64,000 bases of DNA from Hallerella sp963597395 (GTDB lineage: Bacteria > Fibrobacterota > Fibrobacteria > Fibrobacterales > Fibrobacteraceae). A program made the translations under genes and the position numbers. The notes beneath the pieces are model-generated. The model ran no database searches, was not told the origin of the DNA, and saw nothing but the letters and a program-made list of their open reading frames with translations. Where the stretch lies: assembly GCA_963597395.1 (NCBI GenBank), contig CAVBPX010000004.1, forward strand, positions 1 through 64,000. Reading direction: 5' to 3'. Within the stretch, counting starts at the first letter, position 1; each line of letters opens with the position of its first letter. Below, one piece after another: positions 51,095 through 59,800 of this stretch.

Positions 51095-52483
51095 AAGAAT
51101 TCGGAAGGCGCCGCCGCGCTTGACTTCTTTTATCGCTTCGCTCGGAGAAAGTTCTTTTCCGAGCTTTTTCTTTTTGACGGAGGCGGTTCTCCAGGTCGGC
51201 TGGGTGTCCGAACCGTAACCGGCCGTGCGCTTTTCCTTGGCGCCCTTTGCCAGTTCCACGGCCTTTTTCAGCGCCGAATCCGAATCGACGATGTAATAGT
51301 CCGGAACGAGACCGTGTGTGTGATAGGTTTCGTGATTCTTGTCAAAGAAAAGAATGCTCGTTGCCGAGGCAAATGCGCTGTCGGGTGTCAGCGCGTAGGT
51401 TTGCCCGATGCCCTTTCCATAAGAGTTCGTCCCGACAATCGGGGTCTTTAGGTTCAACGTGATGGCCGTCGCGAAAATTTCCGTGCAGCTCGCGCTTCCG
51501 CTGTCGAGAAGCATCACGTAATAGCGTCCCGCGCCGAGGCCGTCCTCTTCCGCAACGTAGGTGTATTCCGACGAATCGCGTTCGCCTTTTTCCGAATACC
51601 AGTCCTTTTCGATGATGATCGTGTCCCCTTCGAAAAGCAGATCCGCGGCCATCCAGGTGCACAGGGATATTTGCCCGCCGCCGTTTCCGCGCATGTCGAT
51701 GACCGTCGATTTGGCGCCTTCCGTCTCCTTGAGCGCATCTTCGAATTCCAGGGCGGTACCGTCCTTTTCGTAGCCGTTCGTCTGCGTCACAAAGGACGTG
51801 ATGCGAATGACTGGAATTTCGTCCGTCGAATCGAGATAGACGGACGGACTCATCACGACCGTCCGGGTTATTTCCTTTGAAAGCGTATCGGTGTTGCGGA
51901 GAAGCGTCACCGTGAAAGTGTTCGATTCCGCGTCCGAAAGGAATTTCTCGTAGTAGTAAAGTGCGGAGTGTGCCGAATCCGCCGAAAATTCCGTACTGTC
52001 AAGCCCCAGAATCACGTCTCCCCGTTCAAGTCCCGCAGTCTTTGCCGGGCCTTCCTTGAAGACGTTCGTCACCCGGAGCGTCGAATCGAGCAGCATCCCG
52101 AAAGACTTCTTTTCGGTCGGAGCTTCGTACAGGGCCGAGTAGATGGAAGAAAAATGTTCGTGCGGATAATAGTTGGTAAAGGGATCGGACATGTAGCTGA
52201 ACATGGTGCGGACCGCCGCGACGTCAAGATACTTGATGGCCCATTCCTGGTTGAGCTGGTTTTCCAGGTAAAAGTCGGGCTCTTTGAGCTCCTTTTCCGC
52301 CAGATAGTAGTAACCGTGGAGAAACGAGTAGGTGTAAAGGAATTCCTCGTTTTCAAAAACGCTGGAACTCGAGGAGCTTTGATCCTCGTCATCCTTTTCG
52401 GAAGACGTGGTGCTTGTCGAACATCCGATGAAACAGCCGAAAACGACGATTGTCAGCAAAAAAAGGACAAATCGTTTATACAT
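51083..52483 (-). CDS. S41 family C-terminal processing peptidase, lipoprotein
   Basis: A 466-residue lipoprotein (FGCFIGCST) with a Ser-rich linker (DQSSSSSSVFENEE). A PDZ domain (VTNVFKEGPAKTAGLERGDV) precedes the S41 core with the catalytic serine in LLDSGSASCTEIFATAI and lysine in GTNSYGKGIGQTYAL. The role is cleavage of C-terminal tails of envelope proteins. A GGGAG site precedes the start, 21 bases after the LRR gene, which points to one operon. Confidence 0.9.
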   Translation of the reverse strand: MYKRFVLFLLTIVVFGCFIGCSTSTTSSEKDDEDQSSSSSSVFENEEFLYTYSFLHGYYYLAEKELKEPDFYLENQLNQEWAIKYLDVAAVRTMFSYMSDPFTNYYPHEHFSSIYSALYEAPTEKKSFGMLLDSTLRVTNVFKEGPAKTAGLERGDVILGLDSTEFSADSAHSALYYYEKFLSDAESNTFTVTLLRNTDTLSKEITRTVVMSPSVYLDSTDEIPVIRITSFVTQTNGYEKDGTALEFEDALKETEGAKSTVIDMRGNGGGQISLCTWMAADLLFEGDTIIIEKDWYSEKGERDSSEYTYVAEEDGLGAGRYYVMLLDSGSASCTEIFATAITLNLKTPIVGTNSYGKGIGQTYALTPDSAFASATSILFFDKNHETYHTHGLVPDYYIVDSDSALKKAVELAKGAKEKRTAGYGSDTQPTWRTASVKKKKLGKELSPSEAIKEVKRGGAFRILSGL

Positions 52484-52504
52484 AAAACATTCTCCCGGAA
52501 ATTT

Positions 52505-53257
52505 TTACGAATCGATATGGAGATTCTTTTTTTCCAAAAGCATTTTGGGCAGGGGACCCGCCAGGGGATTGTTCACGAGCGAAAGCGATTCGAGCGCGGG
52601 GCATTTCGCCAGATCTTCCGGGATGGTCTCCAGCTCGTTTTCGTCGAGGACTATCTCGCGGAGCTTTTGCAAATTTCCGAGGCTTGCCGGGACGGACACG
52701 AGGCTGTTTCCCGAAATCATCAGGACTTCGAGATTCTCGAGATTTCCGAGGCTTGCCGGGACCGTCGTGAGGTCGTTGTTGTCGAGGTAGAGCTTCTCTA
52801 AGCCCTTCATCTTTCCGATGCTCTCCGGAATTTCGGTAAGCATGTTGTCGTGAAGCGAGAGCTTTTTGACGTGTTCCCAGTTGCCGATTTCTTCCGGAAG
52901 GCTCAAAAGCTGGTTTTTGGCGATGTTCACCGTCTTCAGGTTTTTGAGGGCTCCGAGTTTATTCGGAAGCTCGGACAGGCTGTTGTAGCCCAGGTAGAGG
53001 TTTTCGAGATGCGGAAGGTCGGCGACCGTCTCGGGAAGCTCCATCAGGTCGTTTTCGCTCACGGAGAGGCTCTTCAGGTTCTTGAGCCGTCCTATCTCGT
53101 CGGGAAGTTCCACGAGCTGGTTCTGGTCGAGAATGAGCTCTTCGAGGTCTTCGAGTTCGAACAGTTGCGGAGGGAGAAGGCGGAGCTGCATTTCCGCAAG
53201 ATTCAGCTTCTTTGCTTTCTCGGCTTTTGCCTTGGCGATGAGTTCAAGAAGATTCAT
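52505..53257 (-). CDS. Leucine-rich-repeat protein
   Basis: The 250-residue protein has no signal peptide and is made of about nine 23-residue repeats of the form LxxLxxLxLxxNxLxxLPxxI/L (for example LKSLSVSENDLMELPETVAD and LEKLYLDNNDLTTVPASLGN). Such repeats bind proteins. Two neighbouring repeats share 21 identical bases exactly 69 bases apart, a sign of recent repeat duplication. GGAG precedes the ATG. It leads the S41 peptidase gene. Confidence 0.9.
   Translation of the reverse strand: MNLLELIAKAKAEKAKKLNLAEMQLRLLPPQLFELEDLEELILDQNQLVELPDEIGRLKNLKSLSVSENDLMELPETVADLPHLENLYLGYNSLSELPNKLGALKNLKTVNIAKNQLLSLPEEIGNWEHVKKLSLHDNMLTEIPESIGKMKGLEKLYLDNNDLTTVPASLGNLENLEVLMISGNSLVSVPASLGNLQKLREIVLDENELETIPEDLAKCPALESLSLVNNPLAGPLPKMLLEKKNLHIDS
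52673..52762. repeat. Duplicated LRR unit at DNA level
   Basis: Positions 52673-52693 and 52742-52762 are identical over 21 bases, 69 bases (23 codons) apart, inside the LRR gene. This is protein-repeat expansion rather than a separate element. Confidence 0.75.
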
Positions 53258-53294
53258 AGTGCCTTCTCCGTTCTAATTTTTGAAAAAAGATAGC

Positions 53295-53375
53295 ATTTTT
53301 GGCTGTTTTGCGGATGTTTTGGCTAAAAAGAGGGATTTGGGCGCCTTGGTGCGCCTTCCCGAACGTGCCAAAAAT
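53295..53375. repeat. Nested inverted repeats upstream of the AIPR and LRR genes
   Basis: ATTTTTGGC at 53295 pairs with GCCAAAAAT at 53367, and between them GGCGC/GCGCC (53340-53355) forms a smaller hairpin with loop CTTGGT. The region is non-coding and lies between divergent genes. Confidence 0.45.
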
Positions 53376-53458
53376 CAATTGTAAATATTTTGAAACATCT
53401 TTTTTCGTAGGAAATCTCGAAAATAAGTGATATTTTAATTATCTATGTATATGTATAG

Positions 53459-53481
53459 TCAAACTCCGGTTCGGAGTTTGA
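53459..53481 (+). promoter_or_regulatory. Perfect hairpin in the AIPR gene leader
   Basis: TCAAACTCCG and CGGAGTTTGA pair perfectly around GTT, 17 bases before the AIPR ATG and just upstream of its GAGG site. AT-rich DNA with TATAGT overlaps its left end. It could be an operator palindrome or an RNA hairpin affecting translation. Confidence 0.55.
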
Positions 53482-53498
53482 GTGACTAGAGGATAAAA

Positions 53499-55382
53499 AT
53501 GGAACTGACAAAAGCGCAAGAGCGCAGACTTTCTTTTGTAGCCAGCCTGCTGAGCTTGAACCCCAACGATCCGACGGACAGGATCAAGGCTTTGCGGCAT
53601 TTGAACCTCGACGAAGAGGGATGCTTTCACGGATTTCAGTATTCCCAGGGATTTCTGGAAATTTTCATCTTTATCGATGAAACGACGCCGCTCGAAAAGG
53701 CCGTCCACAATCTCGCTCACGACCTGAAACAGCTCCAGATTGCCGTTTTCCGCACGAGCGATCCGGACAATCCTTTCTTTATGTCGCTTCGCGAAGAGGC
53801 GGACCCGTGGGACGTTCTCAAGGTGGACGCCCCGGATGCGGACGAGGACGGTGACCAGCCGGCGAGCCGCCCGTATATGGAAACACTCGAAATTACGGTC
53901 CTCCGCACGCTTTCGAGCCGCTACGTCACGGACGCCGAAATGGAGCGCACGCTCAAGGACATGCGCCGCAAGCTGAATATCTGGAAGTCCGAGGTTCGCG
54001 CCAAGCTCGAGATTCGGGCGGAACACGACGACCTCGCGAAGGATTTCCGCAATAACGACGACAAGCTCGACATTGTGATGCAGGACGAGCCTCTTCACAT
54101 GACAAGCAAGAGTGGCGAACTTTTTGTGGGCTTTTGCCCGATTCGCACGATTTTCGACTATCACCAGTCGCTCGGAAAGCGCCTCAAGACAAAGCACAAC
54201 ATGGCGATAGTTTCGAGCAATATTCGCACGTATCTCGGAAACCTCACCCATACGAATGCGGCGCTGATTGACGCCTTCCAGGAGATGGAAAAGGCGAGCG
54301 ACGCGAGCGACTTCCCGTTCCTTCATAACGGCATGACGCTCACGGGCGACGACCTCCGACTGAAGGACCGCGACGGCAAGAAGGTGCTCCAGATTGAGCG
54401 TCCGAAGATTATCAACGGTGCGCAGAGCCTTTTTACCTACGAGCAGTACTTCAAGAAAAGCAAGAACCCGGTGAACCCGTTTGTGCTTGTGAAGGTCGTG
54501 GTGCCGTATCCCGAGGCCGATTCGTTCCTGCGGCAGGTGACGATGGCGAACAACCGCCAGAATCCGGTGTTCAGCTACCACCTTCGCGCGGCGGACGATT
54601 TGCAGTTCTTTATTTGGCAGCGCTACCAGGAAGAGGGCTTTACCTACGTCTATAAGGACGGTGTGCGGCTCAAGGCGCGCACCCGCAAGCTCGAAGTCCG
54701 CATGCGGCCCGAACTTGCCAAGACGCTCTTTATGATGGACGGAAAGATTTCCGAAAGCCGTTCGTCGGACTGCATCTTTGACAAGGAAAGCCTTTACCAG
54801 CACTGCTTCGGGGCATTCCTCCGCGTGGCTCCCGACAAGGAACGTGACTTTGTACGCAAGACGATTGCCTACACAAAGGCTTGGCAGCTGTTGACGCGCC
54901 TTCCGATAAAAATCCGCAATGTCGTTCCGGGCAAGGGCGTTTCTATTGAAGCGAACGATGCAAACCCGCTGACGCGCATTACGTGGAACGGACGCCTCGA
55001 AGACAAGTTCCTTTTCCGCAGCGCGGTCCGCGATGTCGTCGTGGCCATTGCGCTTCGGCACTGGCTCGTTTACGGCAACCCGATCCAGGACTTTGAATAT
55101 CTGGTCGATAACGAAATCAACTTCAACGAGTCGCTGCTCAAGTATGCGTCCCGCATCTACGGTGACTATCTGAAGACGATTCTCGTGAACGAGTTCAAGG
55201 ACAACAAGGACTATTACGATACGATTACGACCATCGACAAGGATTCGGGCGAGAACGTCGAACGGCGCCTTTGGAAGGGCTTCGGAACGACGGCGACGTA
55301 TGACAAGATTATGCAGATGCTAGTCGCGAAGGACAAGTCGTGGGAAAAGTGCCTGGGGGACATCGACTGCTTTCTGGACTAG
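53499..55382 (+). CDS. AIPR-family (abortive phage infection) protein
   Basis: The 627-residue cytosolic protein has the AIPR core: VSSNIRTYLGN, FPFLHNGMTL, IERPKIINGAQSLFTYEQY and LRQVTMANNRQNPV. An N-terminal segment of about 110 residues resembles the restriction-like part found in the family (LAHDLKQLQIAVFRTSD). AIPR members are linked to phage defence, but the activity is not well known. It has a good GAGG site, its own leader and a terminator, and no partner gene, so it would act alone. Codon use looks like that of its neighbours. Confidence 0.82.
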   Translation: MELTKAQERRLSFVASLLSLNPNDPTDRIKALRHLNLDEEGCFHGFQYSQGFLEIFIFIDETTPLEKAVHNLAHDLKQLQIAVFRTSDPDNPFFMSLREEADPWDVLKVDAPDADEDGDQPASRPYMETLEITVLRTLSSRYVTDAEMERTLKDMRRKLNIWKSEVRAKLEIRAEHDDLAKDFRNNDDKLDIVMQDEPLHMTSKSGELFVGFCPIRTIFDYHQSLGKRLKTKHNMAIVSSNIRTYLGNLTHTNAALIDAFQEMEKASDASDFPFLHNGMTLTGDDLRLKDRDGKKVLQIERPKIINGAQSLFTYEQYFKKSKNPVNPFVLVKVVVPYPEADSFLRQVTMANNRQNPVFSYHLRAADDLQFFIWQRYQEEGFTYVYKDGVRLKARTRKLEVRMRPELAKTLFMMDGKISESRSSDCIFDKESLYQHCFGAFLRVAPDKERDFVRKTIAYTKAWQLLTRLPIKIRNVVPGKGVSIEANDANPLTRITWNGRLEDKFLFRSAVRDVVVAIALRHWLVYGNPIQDFEYLVDNEINFNESLLKYASRIYGDYLKTILVNEFKDNKDYYDTITTIDKDSGENVERRLWKGFGTTATYDKIMQMLVAKDKSWEKCLGDIDCFLD

Positions 55383-55406
55383 TCCCGTTTGACATTTGAG
55401 TTGAAT

Positions 55407-55434
55407 AGGCTTGAAGCGATTCAAGCCTTTTTTT
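55407..55434 (+). terminator. Intrinsic terminator after the AIPR gene
   Basis: GGCTTGAA and TTCAAGCC pair perfectly around GCGA and are followed by seven T. It ends 13 bases before the MFS start codon. Confidence 0.92.
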
Positions 55435-55439
55435 ATATT
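55434..55439 (+). promoter_or_regulatory. -10-like TATATT for the MFS gene, overlapping the terminator
   Basis: TATATT starts at the end of the terminator T-run and ends seven bases before the ATG. TTGAAG inside the terminator stem (55411-55416) is a -35-like hexamer with 17-base spacing. The predicted start of transcription is at or next to the ATG. Confidence 0.4.
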
Positions 55440-55446
55440 GGCGCGC

Positions 55447-56607
55447 ATGGCAAGTCTGCTCCTTTCGGTTATTTACATTTCGTTTATAAGTCTTGGACTT
55501 CCCGATTCACTGCTCGGCGCCGCCTGGCCTTCCGTGTATCCGGAACTCGGCGTGCCTATTTCGTATGCGGGCGCGCTTTCGATGATTATTGCCGTGGGAA
55601 CCGTAATCTCGTCGTTACTTAGCGTGCGCCTGACGAGCTTTTTCGGAACGGGAAGGGTGAACGCGCTGAGCGTGCTTTTGACGGCCGTTGCGCTTTTCGG
55701 GTTTTCGACGAGCGACGCCTTTTGGAAGCTTTGTCTGTGGGCCGTTCCGTATGGGCTTGGGGCAGGCGCCGTGGATGCGGCGTTAAACAATTACGTGGCG
55801 CTGCACTACAAGAGCCGTCATATGAGCTGGCTTCATTGCATGTGGGGCGTCGGGGCGACTGTCGGGCCCTATGTGATGGGGCTCGCCCTTTCAAACGGTT
55901 TCGGATGGAACAGCGGCTACAGGGCCATTTCGGTTGTGCAGTTTGCGCTGGTCGTGATTTTGTTTGCGAGCCTTCCCCTGTGGAAAAGGAACGTTTCGGC
56001 CGCGGAGGAAAGACCCTCGAAGGTGCTTTCGCTCAAGGAAATTTTTAGGATTCCCGGTGCGAAGGCAATGATGCTTTGCTTTTTTTGCTACAGCGCGCTG
56101 GAACAATCGACGGGGCTTTGGGCGGCGAGCTTTTTGAACGGTTTCGGAGGATTTTCGGCGGATCGCGCCGCAAGTCTTGCCGGGCTTTTTTTTGTGGGAA
56201 TCACCGTCGGCCGCGCGCTCAGCGGCTTTGTGACGATGAAGCTTTCCGATGACGGGATGATCCGTCTGGGGCTTGGCATCATCGCTTGCGGCGTCCTTTG
56301 CCTGTTTTTTCCCTTGCGGGCGCTTTCGCTTGCGGGGCTTGTGCTGGTGGGCCTTGGATGCGCGCCCATCTATCCGAGCATTATCCATTCGACGCCCGAG
56401 CGGTTTGGGCCCGAAAACTCCCAGGCCTTTGTCGGCATCCAGATGGCGAGCGCCTATATCGGGACGACCCTGATGCCTCCCGTCTTCGGACTTTTGGCGC
56501 GGATTTTCGGCGTCTCGATTTTGCCCGTTTACCTCGTTTTCTTTTTTGCGGTAATGCTTTGGATGCATCGGGCGCTTGTGCAGGGGAAGCTTCGCGGAAA
56601 GGCTTAA
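55447..56607 (+). CDS. Major facilitator superfamily transporter
   Basis: The ATG at MASLLLSVIYISFISLGLP gives 386 residues and about twelve transmembrane helices with the MFS pattern GLPDSLLGAAWPSVYPELGV at the start and a central cytosolic loop near residue 190. An in-frame TTG 36 bases upstream is inside the terminator and is rejected. The fold is close to FucP/YhjX-like sugar or organic-acid carriers; the substrate cannot be named. No Shine-Dalgarno. Confidence 0.85.
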   Translation: MASLLLSVIYISFISLGLPDSLLGAAWPSVYPELGVPISYAGALSMIIAVGTVISSLLSVRLTSFFGTGRVNALSVLLTAVALFGFSTSDAFWKLCLWAVPYGLGAGAVDAALNNYVALHYKSRHMSWLHCMWGVGATVGPYVMGLALSNGFGWNSGYRAISVVQFALVVILFASLPLWKRNVSAAEERPSKVLSLKEIFRIPGAKAMMLCFFCYSALEQSTGLWAASFLNGFGGFSADRAASLAGLFFVGITVGRALSGFVTMKLSDDGMIRLGLGIIACGVLCLFFPLRALSLAGLVLVGLGCAPIYPSIIHSTPERFGPENSQAFVGIQMASAYIGTTLMPPVFGLLARIFGVSILPVYLVFFFAVMLWMHRALVQGKLRGKA

Positions 56608-56653
56608 GGTCGCCACTAAAAGCTCAATTTTCAAAAATTTGGGAGCGATTTTG

Positions 56654-56678
56654 ACCAAAGCAATTTTTAGAGGTTCCC
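56654..56678 (-). repeat. 25-nt interspersed repeat, copy 2
   Basis: Reverse complement of 42972-42996 with no mismatch, in the gap between the MFS gene and sprA. On the plus strand it ends in TTTTTAGAGGTTCCC. Bases beyond the 25 do not match. Confidence 0.7.
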
Positions 56679-56830
56679 TTAAAAATCGGATTCGTTCGGG
56701 ACTTTCCGAAGATTTTCACCGGGAAAATTTTTAATTTCTATCGGCGTTTTTGTGGGCAAGGGAACGATTTTTCTGTATTTTGAAACGGCTTTTGCCCCGT
56801 GTATAGGATGATGCCCGGATTTGGTCTAGA

Positions 56831-59800
56831 ATGAAAAGGCTTTTGGCCGCGTTTGCCCTTTTTATCGCGCTGTCTCCCGCCGAGGAGCCGGCGGATTCCG
56901 CCGTGTCCGGAAATGCCGCGGGGCAAACGAAAAGTTCCGTCCAATATATTCCGTTACCTCCCAATGCGACGCCTCTTTCGGATTTGGTGCCGAAGAACGG
57001 TGTGGGGCAGGGAAAGTCCTTGATGAACCCTCCGAAAAGCGAGCGCTTTGAACACAGCATCGACTTTGAAAATCGCGAGATGGAGGTTTCCAAAAAGTAT
57101 GTGAATCCGATTAGTCGGGATACGGCGGAGATGTGGTCTTCGACCTACCCCGAGATTGCGTCTTATGTGTCGGATATGTATGATATCGGGTTCAATCGGC
57201 TGTGGCTGAACTCCTTTGCCGGACAGAAGGACGGCGGCTATTCCGCACCGGAAGGGGCGACGCTCTACGATATTGACATTCCCATCAACATGCCTTCGTG
57301 GATGAAGGACTTTGGGCTCGACAAGCCGAAGCTCCTTTTGCAGGGGACGATGGACATTCGACTTTCGGGCCGCGGCGAGCGGGATGACGCTCCGGGCAGC
57401 ACCAAGGACAATCTCTTTCCGAGCCCGACGCTGTCTTATGACCCGAGCTTTATGGTGAAGGGAAAGATCGGGCCCTACATTACGGTGGAAGTGAACAATG
57501 TGGAGAGCGGTCTCGGGGCAAAGAACCAGATTCGCGTTGTGTACGAGGAATCCTACAAGGACGAGTTCGAGGACTACATTTTGCAGCGGATCGAGGCCGG
57601 TACGACATCGCTTGCGCTCCCCGGAACGGAACTTACGGGATATTCCGAAAATCACAAGGGGCTTTTTGGCATCAAGGCGGAGTGGAAGCTCGGCGACTGG
57701 TGGCTTACGACGATTGCTTCGCAGGATGGCGGAAGCCAGGAAAAGTACACGATTAACGCGAGCACGAGCACGACGGAATTCCAGATTCAGGACAAGCAGT
57801 TTGTCGCCTACCGATACTACTTTTTGAACCAGGAAGCCCGGAGCAACTACATCAGCGCGGGCCTCGCAGGCCGCAGCACGTCCTCTTACCCGGCGACAAA
57901 CCTGAAGCTCTACCGCCGCGCACCGACCAACACGACGACGAACGTGGTCGAAAATATTACGGCGGTCTATGTGACGCCGACCGGCACGCGGGTCGAGAAG
58001 ACCATCGACCGCCTCGTTCCGATGACCTCGAGCGACTATTCCTACGACAGCAAAACGGGCATTGTCAAGGTTCTTGGCGCAAACAAGAATACGCTCATTG
58101 CGGCGAGCTTCTCGGACGACGGAACGGGCCGCGCCGGGACGACGGTGAACAACAATTCGCGGGTGGTGCTTATCCAGTGGGACGCGACCCTTTCGGAGCT
58201 TGTCGATATCGACAAGCTGATGCTCCGGAACGTCTATTCCGTCGGAATTTCGGACGAGAGCGTTTCGAGCTTCGTCCTGCGGCTGAAGAACAAGTCCGGG
58301 GTTTCGAGCTCCTATTTGAAGACGCTTGGACTGGTCGATACGACGACGGGAACGGTTCTCACCGGCGACGCGACCATTTTCAAGAAGGACGCTTCGGGGT
58401 CCTACACGGGCGAAATGTGGCTGCCCTGCCGCCCGCTTTCGTGGTATTCCGGGGCGAATTCCTCGGCGCGGGCCCGCGAAAACTGTTTGGAGCCTTTCCG
58501 CAACGTGGATTCCTCGGCGGCGATGGCAAAGCTCTACACGCTTCCCGTTTCGAACATCGCGTCAAAGTTTACGAACCGCTTTTACTTTGAAAGTGTCGGC
58601 AAGCGGAGAAATTCCGTTATCAGCGTGCGCGATCCGAATTCGAGCTATTCCGTGAGCGCCGGCAGCTGCATGGACATTTCGGAAGGTTCCGAAAAGCTGA
58701 AGGCGGGTTCGACCGTACTTACCCGCGGCGTCGATTACGACGTGAACTACGAACTGGGCCAGATTGAACTTTTGAGCGAAACGGCTCTCGATCCGAACAA
58801 GGAAATTTCGGTGGAATTCGAATGCGAGCCTTTGTTCGAAATCGACAACAAGGTGCTTTTGGGAGCCCGCGCCGAGCTTCCGCTGTCCCGCTACGGATTT
58901 GGGGACGGGTCGCTGTTTGGCGTAACGGCCCTCTACAAGAGCCAGAGCACGACCGCTTCGACGCCGACGCTCGGAAGCGAGCCTTATTCGAGTTTTCTCT
59001 GGGGCGTGAACCTCCGTTTGCAGGACACGGTACAGTGGATGTCGGACGTGGTGAACATGATTCCCGGCATCGAGACGAAGGCAAAGTCGAACTGGCGCTT
59101 TGAAACGGAATTTGCGAGCAGCTATCACGATGCGAATACGAGCAGCGGCAAGACGGCCCTTCTCGAAGATTTTGAAAGCAGCGAATCGGGACTTGTGTAT
59201 CCGCTGTCGAGACTTTCCTGGTATCAGGCGTCCCCGCCGGGCGGTGTCGATACGGACCCGAGCACTTACATCGAAAACCTTGACTACAAGCATGCGGGCG
59301 AGTTCATTTGGCACAGCAACAACACGGTTCTTTACAAGTACATCTACCCGACCGTCGGAAACAGCGACGTGGACAACCAGCGGCTCACCGTCCTGAAACT
59401 CACGCTTCGGCCGAACGACAATCTCACGGGAAACAGCTGGGGCGGCATTATGCGGCCGAATTCCAGCTACTATCAGGATTTGAGCGACATGAAGTATGTG
59501 GAGGTGGTGGCCCGCGGAAACGTTGGAAGCATTTACCTCGACCTGGGACTTGTGAGCGAAGACCTTTCGATTAATGGCGAAGCTCCGAACGGAACCTACG
59601 ACGGCGAAAACGATTTGGGCACGACGACCGCGCTTCACGACAAGGGCCTTGACGGACTTTCGGGTTCGGAAGAAACGCGCTGGATTTGGGACTGCCGCAT
59701 GAACGGATGCGTGAGCACGGTCAAGACAAGCGCCAATTCCGATGCGACGAACACGGATATTGCGCGCGACAACTTTGACGACGATTTGGATGACGAAAGC

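Noticed and set aside
52505..53257. CRISPR-like array suggested by regularly spaced near-identical DNA
   Set aside because: The period is 69 bases in one open frame and translates to 23-residue leucine-rich repeats.
53439..55061. 540-codon minus-strand frame opposite the AIPR gene
   Set aside because: The plus-strand frame has AIPR motifs and a ribosome-binding site; the minus frame is a compositional shadow with Arg/Val/His-rich nonsense.
55411..55446. TTG start that would lengthen the MFS protein by 12 residues
   Set aside because: It lies inside the AIPR terminator stem and has no proper ribosome-binding site; the ATG after it starts the first membrane helix.
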